This document shows positions 33,056-40,128 of a DNA stretch of 40,128 bases, in pieces. The notes under the pieces are model-generated. The model ran no database searches, had not been told where the DNA came from, and was given only the letters and a program-made list of their open reading frames with translations. This DNA comes from CAYNST01 sp964399955 (GTDB lineage Bacteria > Pseudomonadota > Gammaproteobacteria > Pseudomonadales > Cellvibrionaceae), in contig CAYNST010000022.1 in NCBI GenBank assembly GCA_964399955.1, positions 1-40,128 on the forward strand. Reading direction: 5' to 3'. The position numbers were made by a program, and so were the translations under genes. Numbering within the stretch: the first letter of the stretch is position 1; the number at the start of each line of letters is the position of its first letter.

Positions 33056-33691
33056 ATGAATCCTGTCGCTTTTCGCGCGCTGCTGGCGCTGCTTGGACTG
33101 GCTTTGACCTTACCCTTGTGGGCGCAAAGCGACAGCTCGGAAGCTCAGGTGACGGGCCCGCGCCTACAGACGGCAATTTTTGCTGGCGGCTGCTTTTGGT
33201 GTATGGAACCGCCGTTTGACCGGCTGCCAGGGGTGGTGGAGACAATCTCCGGGTACAGCGGTGGCGCGGTCAAAAACCCAAGTTATGAGCAGGTCAGCGC
33301 CGGCAATACCGGGCATCTGGAAGTGCTGCGGGTCACTTATGATTCGGCGCAAATCTCCTACCACCAGTTGCTGCAGGTGTTTTGGCGCAACATTGACCCC
33401 TATGACGCCGGCGGCCAGTTTTGTGACCGAGGGGTGCACTACCGCAGTGCCATCTTTTATGCGAGCAGCGAACAAAAAATGGCCGCCGAACAGAGTTTGG
33501 CGGAGCTATCCCGCCTTGGCCTGGCTGACGGGGCTGTGGCCACCAAGCTGTTGCCCGCGCAGGACTTCTACCCGGCGGAGGAGTATCACCAGGACTACTA
33601 TCTCAAAAACCCCCGGCGTTACAAGTACTATCGCTGGAGCTGTGGGCGAGACAAGCGACTGGAGGAGCTGTGGGGTTCATCCAGTAGTTAA
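33056..33691 (+). CDS. msrA: exported peptide-methionine (S)-S-oxide reductase MsrA
   Basis: MsrA reduces methionine-S-sulfoxide in damaged proteins. The active site is GGCFWCMEPPFD, with nucleophile Cys46. Typical segments are GVVETISGYSGG, YEQVSAGNTGHLEVLRVTYD, FCDRGVHYRSAIFY and EYHQDYYLKNP. The N-terminus has a signal peptide (hydrophobic LLALLGLALTLPLWA, likely cut after Ala23), so this copy is periplasmic, unlike the cytosolic E. coli enzyme. Resolving cysteines near the C-terminus are limited to the one in RWSCGRD. It lies in its own transcript, divergent from ppa. Confidence 0.92.
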   Translation: MNPVAFRALLALLGLALTLPLWAQSDSSEAQVTGPRLQTAIFAGGCFWCMEPPFDRLPGVVETISGYSGGAVKNPSYEQVSAGNTGHLEVLRVTYDSAQISYHQLLQVFWRNIDPYDAGGQFCDRGVHYRSAIFYASSEQKMAAEQSLAELSRLGLADGAVATKLLPAQDFYPAEEYHQDYYLKNPRRYKYYRWSCGRDKRLEELWGSSSS

Positions 33692-33717
33692 ATTCTGAAG
33701 GCCGCCCGTGTTAAGCT

Positions 33718-33734
33718 TCCTGCCCCCGGCAGGA
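33718..33734 (+). promoter_or_regulatory. hairpin covering the mpl ribosome binding site
   Basis: TCCTGCC (33718-33724) pairs with GGCAGGA (33728-33734) around CCC. The 3' arm contains most of the AGGAG Shine-Dalgarno of mpl (ATG 33742). The stem would hide it unless opened by a ribosome or factor. Confidence 0.45.
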
Positions 33735-33741
33735 GTTTGTT

Positions 33742-35100
33742 ATGCAACACGTTCATATTCTTGGTATTGGCGGTACATTCATGGGCAGCCTGGCGCAGCT
33801 GGCGAAGGCGCAGGGCTATACCGTCACCGGCTCGGATCAGGCGGTCTACCCGCCGATGAGCACTCAACTTGAGGCGGCCGGAATCGAGCTGATCGAAGGC
33901 TTTGACCCCTCGCAGCTGGACCAAAAACCCGACCTGATCGTGGTGGGCAACGTTATCAGTCGCGGCAATCCGGTAATGGAGACCATACTCAACCGCGGGC
34001 TGCCCTACGTTTCCGGCCCCCAGTGGCTGGCCGAGCATGTGCTGCGCGACCGCTGGGTACTGGCTGTAGCCGGCACCCACGGCAAGACCACCACTACCAG
34101 CATGCTCACCTGGATTCTGCATCAGGCGGGATTTGATCCCGGTTACCTCATCGGTGGCGTGCCGCGAAACCTGCCTACCTCTGCCAGCCTCGGTAGCTCG
34201 TCGTTCTTTGTCATTGAAGCCGACGAATACGATTGCGCATTTTTTGACAAGCGCTCGAAATTTATACACTACCGGCCGCGCACCCTGGTAATGAACAATC
34301 TGGAATACGATCACGCGGACATCTTTCCAGACCTCAAGGCGATCCAGACCCAGTTTCATCACCTGCTGCGCACCGTGCCCGCTGATGGGCTGGTAATCTA
34401 CCCCAGCCAGAGTAAGGCCCTGAAGGAGGTGCTGGACCGCGGCCTTTGGACACCTACCCAGTCCATTGGGCTGGAGTGGAATTACCGGCTGGATGAAGAA
34501 GACGCTTCGCGCTTCAGTGTCTTTTTTGGCGGCGAACAGGTCGGCAAGGTCGAGTGGTCCTCCAGTGGTATCCATAACGTCATGAACGCCTTGTCGGCCA
34601 TTGCCAGTGCGCGCCATGTTGGTATAGACCCAGCGCTTGCGTGTGAAGCGCTCTGCGGCTTTGCGGGCGTCAAGCGGCGCATGGAGCTGGTGGGTGAGGT
34701 GGCGGGTATCCGAGTTTATGACGATTTTGCGCACCACCCAACCGCCATTGAGACCACACTTCAGGGCCTGCGGTCGCAGGTGGGCAAAGCACCGATCACC
34801 GCCGTGATCGAGCCTCGATCAAATACCATGAGACAAGGCGTTCACAAGGACAGACTGCGTGAATCCTGCCAGAGCGCGGACCGCGTCTTCTGGTTGGAGC
34901 GCGAGGACCTGGGCTGGTCGATCGCCGGTGGTGCCGGCCACTCGGGCACGGTGCACCACTTTTGTCGCAACACGACAGATATCATCGAGCGGCTTGCAGC
35001 TACGGCAAAGCCAGGCGAGAGTATTGTCATCATGAGCAACGGTGCTTTTGACGGCATACACGGCAAATTGCTGCAGCGCCTGGGCGAGCGCCATGCCTAA
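33742..35100 (+). CDS. mpl: UDP-N-acetylmuramate:L-Ala-gamma-D-Glu-meso-DAP ligase Mpl
   Basis: Mpl attaches recycled tripeptide to UDP-MurNAc, saving three steps of peptidoglycan synthesis. The 452 aa Mur-ligase has the N-terminal Rossmann motif HILGIGGTFMGSLAQLAKA, ATP loop GTHGKTTTTS (111-120), central EADEYDCAFFDKRSKF, NNLEYDHADIF, and the C-terminal YDDFAHHPTAI and EPRSNTMRQG. It differs from MurC in the GTFMGSLA motif. The end overlaps ubiX by 8 nt. Confidence 0.96.
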   Translation: MQHVHILGIGGTFMGSLAQLAKAQGYTVTGSDQAVYPPMSTQLEAAGIELIEGFDPSQLDQKPDLIVVGNVISRGNPVMETILNRGLPYVSGPQWLAEHVLRDRWVLAVAGTHGKTTTTSMLTWILHQAGFDPGYLIGGVPRNLPTSASLGSSSFFVIEADEYDCAFFDKRSKFIHYRPRTLVMNNLEYDHADIFPDLKAIQTQFHHLLRTVPADGLVIYPSQSKALKEVLDRGLWTPTQSIGLEWNYRLDEEDASRFSVFFGGEQVGKVEWSSSGIHNVMNALSAIASARHVGIDPALACEALCGFAGVKRRMELVGEVAGIRVYDDFAHHPTAIETTLQGLRSQVGKAPITAVIEPRSNTMRQGVHKDRLRESCQSADRVFWLEREDLGWSIAGGAGHSGTVHHFCRNTTDIIERLAATAKPGESIVIMSNGAFDGIHGKLLQRLGERHA

Positions 35101-35710
35101 ACTTATCACCCTGGCTATGTCCGGTGCCTCCGGTGCGCCCTATGCTATTCGATTGTTGCAGCAGTTGTTGGCCGCAGACTGTCGGGTCTATCTGCTGCTG
35201 TCCAGCGCGGCTGAGGTGGTAATACGCCAGGAGACGGACCTGGATTTGCCGGAGGGGCTGGAGCAGCAACAGGCATTTTTCTGCCGTCATTTTGCCGTTG
35301 ATGCGAGTCGCCTGCAGTTGTTCGACCGTCGCGACTGGTACGCGCCGGTGGCATCGGGCTCCGCGCCCATAGACGCCATGGTTGTTTGCCCCGCCAGTGG
35401 CGGCACTCTGTCCGCTCTGGCCACGGGGGCCAGCAACAACCTGCTGGAGCGAGCCGGTGATGTGGCGTTGAAAGAGCGTAAGCCGCTGATACTGGTACCG
35501 CGAGAGGCGCCGTATTCGCAAGTCTACTTGCAAAACATGCTCACGCTGACGCAGATGGGCGCAATCATAGTTCCGGCCAGCCCGGGTTTTTATCAGCGGC
35601 CGACGTCGGTGGACGATCTGGTGGATTTCATTGTGGCGCGCATCCTCAGCCTGCTGGGCATTCCTCAGCAGCTACTGCAGCCCTGGGGTGAGCGGTCAGA
35701 CAAGGGATAA
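35093..35710 (+). CDS. ubiX: flavin prenyltransferase UbiX
   Basis: UbiX prenylates FMN to make the cofactor of the decarboxylase UbiD in ubiquinone synthesis. The 205 aa product starts PKLITLAMSGASGAPYAIRL and has VVCPASGGTLSALATGASNN, ERKPLILVPREAPYSQVYLQ, and PASPGFYQRPTSVDDLVDFI, all family motifs. The frame is open to 35042, but ATG 35093 matches the conserved start and overlaps the mpl stop by 8 nt (ATGCCTAA). ubiD is not in the window. Confidence 0.95.
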   Translation: MPKLITLAMSGASGAPYAIRLLQQLLAADCRVYLLLSSAAEVVIRQETDLDLPEGLEQQQAFFCRHFAVDASRLQLFDRRDWYAPVASGSAPIDAMVVCPASGGTLSALATGASNNLLERAGDVALKERKPLILVPREAPYSQVYLQNMLTLTQMGAIIVPASPGFYQRPTSVDDLVDFIVARILSLLGIPQQLLQPWGERSDKG

Positions 35711-35732
35711 ACTTCGGATAAGCCAAATACGG

Positions 35733-35754
35733 CCATGGCCGGAGTGGGCCATGG
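35733..35754 (+). terminator. stem-loop after ubiX
   Basis: CCATGGCC (35733-35740) and GGCCATGG (35747-35754) form a perfect 8 bp stem with loop GGAGTG, followed by TTTCC. It may end the mpl-ubiX transcript; the T run is short. Confidence 0.5.
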
Positions 35755-35838
35755 TTTCCAAGGCGTCTGAAACCTCTTTCACACCTTGCCGCACAAAATC
35801 TGAACGCGATATTGAAAATCAGGCCATGGTCGGATGAG

Positions 35839-36678
35839 CTACGCCAGGAACACGTAAACCGCAGTGGCCATGGACGCCAGCAGAAGTCCGCCGGCAATCA
35901 AATAGGGTGTGAAATGGGTGGCTGGAGGCGGGTCGGCGTCGCTGCGGTTGCCGGGGGAGGTTGGCGGAATCTTCCAGTGTTTGGTGCCATCCACTGACTG
36001 TTCGGGCGTTTCATTCGCGTCTGCGGCCGCAGTTTGCGCCGCAGGCGAAGAGTCTGCCCCCTCCTGCTGGCGTTGGCGAGGGCCCACCAGCACAAAGTTG
36101 TAGACGTCGAAGCGCAAGCGGTCTCCGGCTTCTGCCCACGCTTCATCTATGCGCTGGTCATTGATGAAGGTGCCGTTGGCGGAGTTCAAATCCTTCACGT
36201 GCAGGCGGTAGCCGTGAATGACAAATTCGGCGTGCTCCCGCGACAGATGAGTGCCGGGCAGCAGTATATCGCAGTTTTTGCCCCGACCCAGTGTGATGGT
36301 GCTTCGCTGGTGTTTTGAATTAACGGCAAACTCTTGACCGGACAGCCAGCTGGAGCAGGCCACCAGCGTCCAGGCTTGGCCGCCTTCGTCCCCTGCATAG
36401 GGGTCTACCAGGCGGGTGATGGTGTTGCCAAAGCGCAACTGATCCCCGTGCACGATGCGGCGGTTGTGTATGCGTTGGTCATTGACGAAGGTCCCCGAGT
36501 CAGAGTCCAGATCACGCAGAAAATATCCGTCTGGCTGGCAGAGGATGCGCGCATGTTGGGCGGCCACTGCAGGATCGTCCAACACCAGTTGGTTTTCGTC
36601 TGTGCGTCCTATGGACAAGGCTTTGTCTACCAACCATAGTGGCTGGCGGGCGACGTCAATGAACTCAAGTTTTAGCAT
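35839..36678 (-). CDS. double-FHA domain protein with C-terminal membrane anchor
   Basis: FHA domains bind phosphothreonine. The 279 aa protein has two. The first (about 1-90) has LSIGRTDENQLVLDDPAVAAQHARI and SGTFVNDQRI. The second (about 125-205) has ITLGRGKNCDILLPGTHLSR (also EHAEFVIHG) and NSANGTFINDQRI; both keep the GR, SxxH and NG-type motifs. A linker rich in Ala/Pro/Asp precedes one hydrophobic segment at the very C-terminus (YLIAGGLLLASMATAVYVFL), so it is tail-anchored with both FHA domains in the cytosol. No kinase or type VI secretion gene is nearby, so the partner is unknown. Confidence 0.85.
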   Translation of the reverse strand: MLKLEFIDVARQPLWLVDKALSIGRTDENQLVLDDPAVAAQHARILCQPDGYFLRDLDSDSGTFVNDQRIHNRRIVHGDQLRFGNTITRLVDPYAGDEGGQAWTLVACSSWLSGQEFAVNSKHQRSTITLGRGKNCDILLPGTHLSREHAEFVIHGYRLHVKDLNSANGTFINDQRIDEAWAEAGDRLRFDVYNFVLVGPRQRQQEGADSSPAAQTAAADANETPEQSVDGTKHWKIPPTSPGNRSDADPPPATHFTPYLIAGGLLLASMATAVYVFLA

Positions 36679-36883
36679 CTGCGTTAAGTCACGCTGCGGG
36701 TTAAGCGAGTGGTCACGGCGGTTGACCTCTCATCAGGAATCGGCGCAAGTATTGGTGTTGACGCTATTTTTTGCAATGTCCACTGATCGGATCTTGCTCA
36801 GGTGGTGACGACAAATGGCGTCAAAGTTTGCTTGGCGGGCAGCCGTTGCTACCGTCGTTTTGCCTTTCAGGGAGCAGAGTCTT

Positions 36884-37237
36884 ATGCAGAATGAAAAATT
36901 CAAACTAGTGATACACTATTGCACCCTCTGCCAGTGGATGCTGCGCTCGGCCTGGCTGGCGCAGGAGGTTCTGACGACCTTCAGCGACGAGGCCGAAGAG
37001 GTGGCTTTGCGGCCCACGCAGGGCGGAGTGTTTGAAATATGGGTCAACAATATCTGCATTTGGGAGCGGCGCCGCGACGGCGGTTTTCCTAGCGCCAAAG
37101 AACTGAAAAACAGAATCCGCGATGCCGCTTGTCCCGCCAAGGCCCTGGGGGAGCACATTACCCGCGAGCGTGCCGTCGCCGTGCAGCCCGTTGATACCGA
37201 CGCGCCCCAAGCAGAAGAAGGCCAGGGTCCGGGATAG
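36884..37237 (+). CDS. Rdx/SelW-type CxxC protein
   Basis: A small thioredoxin-fold protein of the Rdx (SelT/SelW/SelH) family, a group linked to redox control. The 117 aa product has the redox motif CTLC (Cys13, Cys16) in VIHYCTLCQWMLRSAWLAQE. RPTQGGVFEIWVN and the WERRRDGGFPSAKELKNRIR segment follow, the family pattern. No in-frame TGA suggests selenocysteine; both positions are Cys. I chose ATG 36884, with GGGAG about 9 nt upstream, over the longer frame beginning at 36815. It is divergent from the FHA gene and precedes the RND exporter by 113 nt. Confidence 0.85.
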   Translation: MQNEKFKLVIHYCTLCQWMLRSAWLAQEVLTTFSDEAEEVALRPTQGGVFEIWVNNICIWERRRDGGFPSAKELKNRIRDAACPAKALGEHITRERAVAVQPVDTDAPQAEEGQGPG

Positions 37238-37350
37238 GCTGCGGAGTTGTCCAGAGCTGCAATAACTTCGACCAGCGTCTGTTTGGCCTGCCTCTTGGGC
37301 ACTGGCCTGGAAGCCGTGGTCGAGCCTTTTAAATTTCAGGAACTTTAACT

Positions 37351-39972
37351 ATGCTTCGCCGCCTTGCCGATGGCTTGATTCAGCGCGTTCTGGACTACCC
37401 CAAGTTGACTCTAAGCCTGGTGCTTTTGCTGGTTCTACTGGCGGTTGCCGGTCTGCCGCGCTTCAAGCTGGATGCGTCCGCCGATTCCCTGACCCTGGAA
37501 AACGACACCGACCTGAGCTTCTATCGGGAAATCAACAAGCGATACGGCAGCGGCGACTTCCTGGTGGTCACCTTCACCCCCAGTGGAGATCTGTTCAGCG
37601 ATGAATCGTTGGATCTGCTGCAAAAACTGCAGGACGACCTTGCCCAGATAGACGGCGTTGACAGTATCAACAGCATCTTGACCGTGCCGTTGCTGTTCAG
37701 CCCCAAACGCCCGATTCGCGAACTGGCTGGTGAGCCTCTGACACTGAGGTCACCCGAGGTTGACCGCGCTGCGGCTCGTCAGGAGTTTCTGTCCAGCCCC
37801 ATCTACCGCGATTTGATTCTGGCGCCGGATGGCCGGACGACCGGCATACAGCTGAACATGGCGGTTGATGAACACTACATTGATCTGGTTCAGCGCCGCG
37901 ATGAGTTGCGAGACAAACGCTCCGGGCCGGGGTTGAGCGACGCCGAGGCGCAGGAGCTAAACCAGGTGTCAGCCGAATTCCGCCAATACCGTACGGAGTC
38001 GGACGCAGCCGCCCACCAACGGGTGGAAGATGTGCGTGCGGTGGTAGAACGCTATGCCGGTGAAGCGGAGATCTTCATCGGTGGGGTGAGTATGATTGCC
38101 GCTGATATGATCACCTTCATTCAACAGGATCTCATCGTCTTTGGCAGTGCCGCCTTGTTGTTCGTAGTGGTTGTACTTGCCGTTATTTTCCGCTCCGTGC
38201 GCTTCGTGGTCATTCCCATGGCTACCTGTGTGTCGGCAGTGCTGATCATGCTGGGATTGATCAGTTGGCTGGACTGGCGTCTGACGGTCATTTCAAGCAA
38301 CTTCGTTGCCTTGTTGTTGATTATATCTCTGGCCATCATCATTCACCTGGTCGTGCGGTACCGCGAATACGTTGCGGAAAACCCCGATTGGTCCCAGCGG
38401 CAACTGGTGTCCGCCACGCTGCGATTTATGGCGCTGCCGTGCATTTACACGGTATTGACCTCTGCGGTTGCGTTCATGTCGCTGGTGGTCAGCGATATTG
38501 GCCCGGTGATCGACTTTGGCTGGATGATGACCATCGGCTTGTTATTTGCCCTGCTGCTGGCATTTGTACTCATGCCGGCTTGTCTGATGCTGTTGAAGCC
38601 AGAGCGCCTTCGCGATGCGGGTGCTGCCGATGCCACGTCGAACAAACCGCTGACGCTCTACTGCTCGGCCGTGGTGGAACGCCACGGGGGCTGGGTGCTG
38701 GGCGTGGCGGGTGTCGCTGCGGCTTTGAGCTTCTGGGGGATCACACGGCTGGAGGTGGAAAACCGCTTTGTTGATTATTTCCACGAAGACACAGAAATCT
38801 ATCAGGGGCTCTGGGTCATCGACAACCAGCTAGGTGGCACCACATCACTGGATATTGTCATCAACATGCAGTCGCTACCTGCTATGACGGAAGACCCGGA
38901 GCCGTCAGCCATCACGCCCGATGACGAAGAAGACCCCTTTGGTGAGTTCGCCACCGCCGAGGAGGACCCTTTTGCCGAAGCCGACCGCTTCAATGAAGAA
39001 GACCCCTTTGCCGAAGGTGCGGGTTTTGCAGAAGACGACCCTTTTGCAGAGTCCGGTGCTGACCCGCAGTCGCAGACCGGCAGCGGTTTTTGGATGACCG
39101 TGGCGGGACTGCAGACCATTGAGGCGGTTCACGATTATCTGGACGAACAGCCAGAGGTGGGCAAGGTTCAGTCCCTGGCAACGCTCTATAAAGTTGGCAA
39201 GGTCCTGAACGGCAGTTTGAACAACTTCGAGCTAGCCATCATGGAGCAGTCACTACCGCAGAACATCCGTGAAGTTTTGATTGACCCCTATTACAGTCGC
39301 GGCGACGAGACTCGTATCACCATGCGGGTAATAGACACCTACCCTGGGCTCAAGCGCGTTGAGTTGGTGGAGCGTATCCGTTCGGATCTGGCTACAAAGC
39401 TGGGACTGGACACCGAGCATGTGCGTCTGTCCGGGCTGCTGGTGCTGTACAACAATATGCTGCAAAGTTTGTTCAGCTCGCAGATCCTTACCCTGGGCGC
39501 GGTGTTCCTCGGCATTATGCTCATGTTTGTGGTTCTGTTCCGCTCTTTGCTGATTGCTATCGTAGCCATAGTGCCGAATATGCTGGCCGCCTTTGTCATC
39601 CTGGGGGGAATGGGCCTTTACGGCATACCCCTGGACATGATGACCATCACCATCGCCGCCATTACCGTGGGTGTGGGGGTGGATCATGCCATTCACTACA
39701 TCTACCGGTTCAGAACCGAGATTGCCAAAGACGGGGACTATGTAGCGGCCATGCATCGCTCTCACGGCTCCATCGGCAAGGCCATGTACTACACGTCAAT
39801 TATCATTATTTTTGGTTTCTCAATCATGGTGCTGTCACGTTTTATCCCCACCATTTATTTTGGGGTGCTGACGGCGTTTGCCATGCTGGCAGCTCTGCTC
39901 GGCAGCCTGTTTCTGCTGCCAAGGCTGATTCTTCTGAGCAAACCTTTCAAACTCAAGGAAGACGTCAAGTAG
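37351..39972 (+). CDS. RND superfamily (MMPL-type) exporter
   Basis: An inner-membrane exporter of the RND/MMPL (HAE2-like) group, probably moving lipids or hydrophobic molecules. The 873 aa protein has a first membrane helix (LSLVLLLVLLAVAGLP), a periplasmic domain (about 40-260), a cluster of five helices (about 260-420), a second helix and loop (about 450-700), and a last cluster of five helices (about 710-865). The second loop holds an acidic insert (about 526-570) with four copies of (E/D)(E/D)DPF(A/G)E. Substrate is unknown; genes for hopanoid or carotenoid pathways are not nearby. AGGAA is 8 nt upstream of ATG. Confidence 0.88.
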   Translation: MLRRLADGLIQRVLDYPKLTLSLVLLLVLLAVAGLPRFKLDASADSLTLENDTDLSFYREINKRYGSGDFLVVTFTPSGDLFSDESLDLLQKLQDDLAQIDGVDSINSILTVPLLFSPKRPIRELAGEPLTLRSPEVDRAAARQEFLSSPIYRDLILAPDGRTTGIQLNMAVDEHYIDLVQRRDELRDKRSGPGLSDAEAQELNQVSAEFRQYRTESDAAAHQRVEDVRAVVERYAGEAEIFIGGVSMIAADMITFIQQDLIVFGSAALLFVVVVLAVIFRSVRFVVIPMATCVSAVLIMLGLISWLDWRLTVISSNFVALLLIISLAIIIHLVVRYREYVAENPDWSQRQLVSATLRFMALPCIYTVLTSAVAFMSLVVSDIGPVIDFGWMMTIGLLFALLLAFVLMPACLMLLKPERLRDAGAADATSNKPLTLYCSAVVERHGGWVLGVAGVAAALSFWGITRLEVENRFVDYFHEDTEIYQGLWVIDNQLGGTTSLDIVINMQSLPAMTEDPEPSAITPDDEEDPFGEFATAEEDPFAEADRFNEEDPFAEGAGFAEDDPFAESGADPQSQTGSGFWMTVAGLQTIEAVHDYLDEQPEVGKVQSLATLYKVGKVLNGSLNNFELAIMEQSLPQNIREVLIDPYYSRGDETRITMRVIDTYPGLKRVELVERIRSDLATKLGLDTEHVRLSGLLVLYNNMLQSLFSSQILTLGAVFLGIMLMFVVLFRSLLIAIVAIVPNMLAAFVILGGMGLYGIPLDMMTITIAAITVGVGVDHAIHYIYRFRTEIAKDGDYVAAMHRSHGSIGKAMYYTSIIIIFGFSIMVLSRFIPTIYFGVLTAFAMLAALLGSLFLLPRLILLSKPFKLKEDVK

Positions 39973-40128
39973 TTATTCAGCTTGTTCCGTGCCTGTTCAG
40001 ATCGCGTCCAGATTCTTGCAGAGCAAGGCAAAAAATGTGCGTTTACACGTGTAAATACTCCGCACTCCCGGTGCTCCGCCCCTTCGGGGCCGCCTTACGG
40101 GCGTTCCATCCTGTTCCCGACACGATGG
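39973..40128. other. right-end intergenic sequence with palindromes
   Basis: After the RND stop there is no gene to the window edge. TTTACACGTGTAAA (40042-40055) is a perfect 14 bp palindrome, and GCCCC-TTC-GGGGC (about 40078-40090) is a short hairpin. Neither is followed by a T run. This composition resembles intergenic repeat families in related genomes, but only one copy is in the window. Confidence 0.4.

Noticed and set aside
36815..36883. Longer N-terminus for the Rdx protein
   Set aside because: The added residues are not part of the family and the later ATG has a better ribosome binding site.

Overview
The window is a 40 kb chromosomal segment of a gammaproteobacterium with moderately high GC. 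Gene order points to the Pseudomonadales/Cellvibrionales side of the class: the initiator tRNA-rimP-nusA-infB-rbfA-truB-rpsO-pnp block is followed further on by dksA-gluQ-cbrX-cbrA-cbrB-(sRNA)-pcnB-folK-panB, the order known from Pseudomonas. The MipA-like protein, bactofilin, Mpl and double-FHA protein fit a free-living, probably marine or environmental relative. No mobile element, phage or CRISPR array was seen. The species is inferred from gene order and protein sequence only.

Layout. 1-1087 (-): fabA-fabB for unsaturated fatty acid synthesis, cut by the left edge. 1338-3559 (+): galU and a phosphomannomutase (cpsG/manB type), making UDP-glucose and mannose-1-phosphate for surface sugars. 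3717-13058 (+): initiator tRNA with its own promoter and terminator, then a second strong promoter and a rimP leader with two tandem terminator hairpins, then the translation/RNA-processing operon ending in pnp and its terminator. 13072-13950 (+): MipA/OmpV outer-membrane protein. 13993-20665 (-): bactofilin, ppc, panB, folK, pcnB. 20666-21673: a 1 kb intergenic region without a credible protein gene. 21674-27727 (-): cbrB, cbrA, the small overlapping cbrX, gluQ and dksA. 27973-31261: sfsA, a small Rieske protein, a TfoX C-terminal-domain protein, an M15 peptidase, a HAD phosphatase and an uncertain ORF. 31587-35710: a repeat-bearing hypothetical, ppa, exported msrA, mpl and ubiX. 35839-39972: a double-FHA membrane protein, a Rdx/SelW-type CxxC protein and a large RND/MMPL-type exporter.

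The most interesting region is 20960-21560, between cbrB and pcnB. On the minus strand it has a near-consensus sigma-54 promoter (21423-21438) with phased GTTAC/GTAAC repeats upstream. Five A-rich AAnAAnAA clusters follow. This is the signature and exact genomic position of the Hfq/Crc-sequestering RNA CrcZ of Pseudomonas, which CbrB activates. The region can also be read as two tandem units, because a second, weaker sigma-54-like site lies just ahead of clusters four and five. A TfoX-type gene in the window carries the same A-rich motif next to its ribosome binding site, so it could be a target. CbrX-CbrA-CbrB would sense and relay carbon status, the RNA would titrate Hfq/Crc, and catabolite-repressed mRNAs would be released.

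Other points of interest: a mutually exclusive antiterminator in the rimP leader, a U1-U72 mismatch in the initiator tRNA, internal peptide repeats in two proteins, and several intergenic palindromes.
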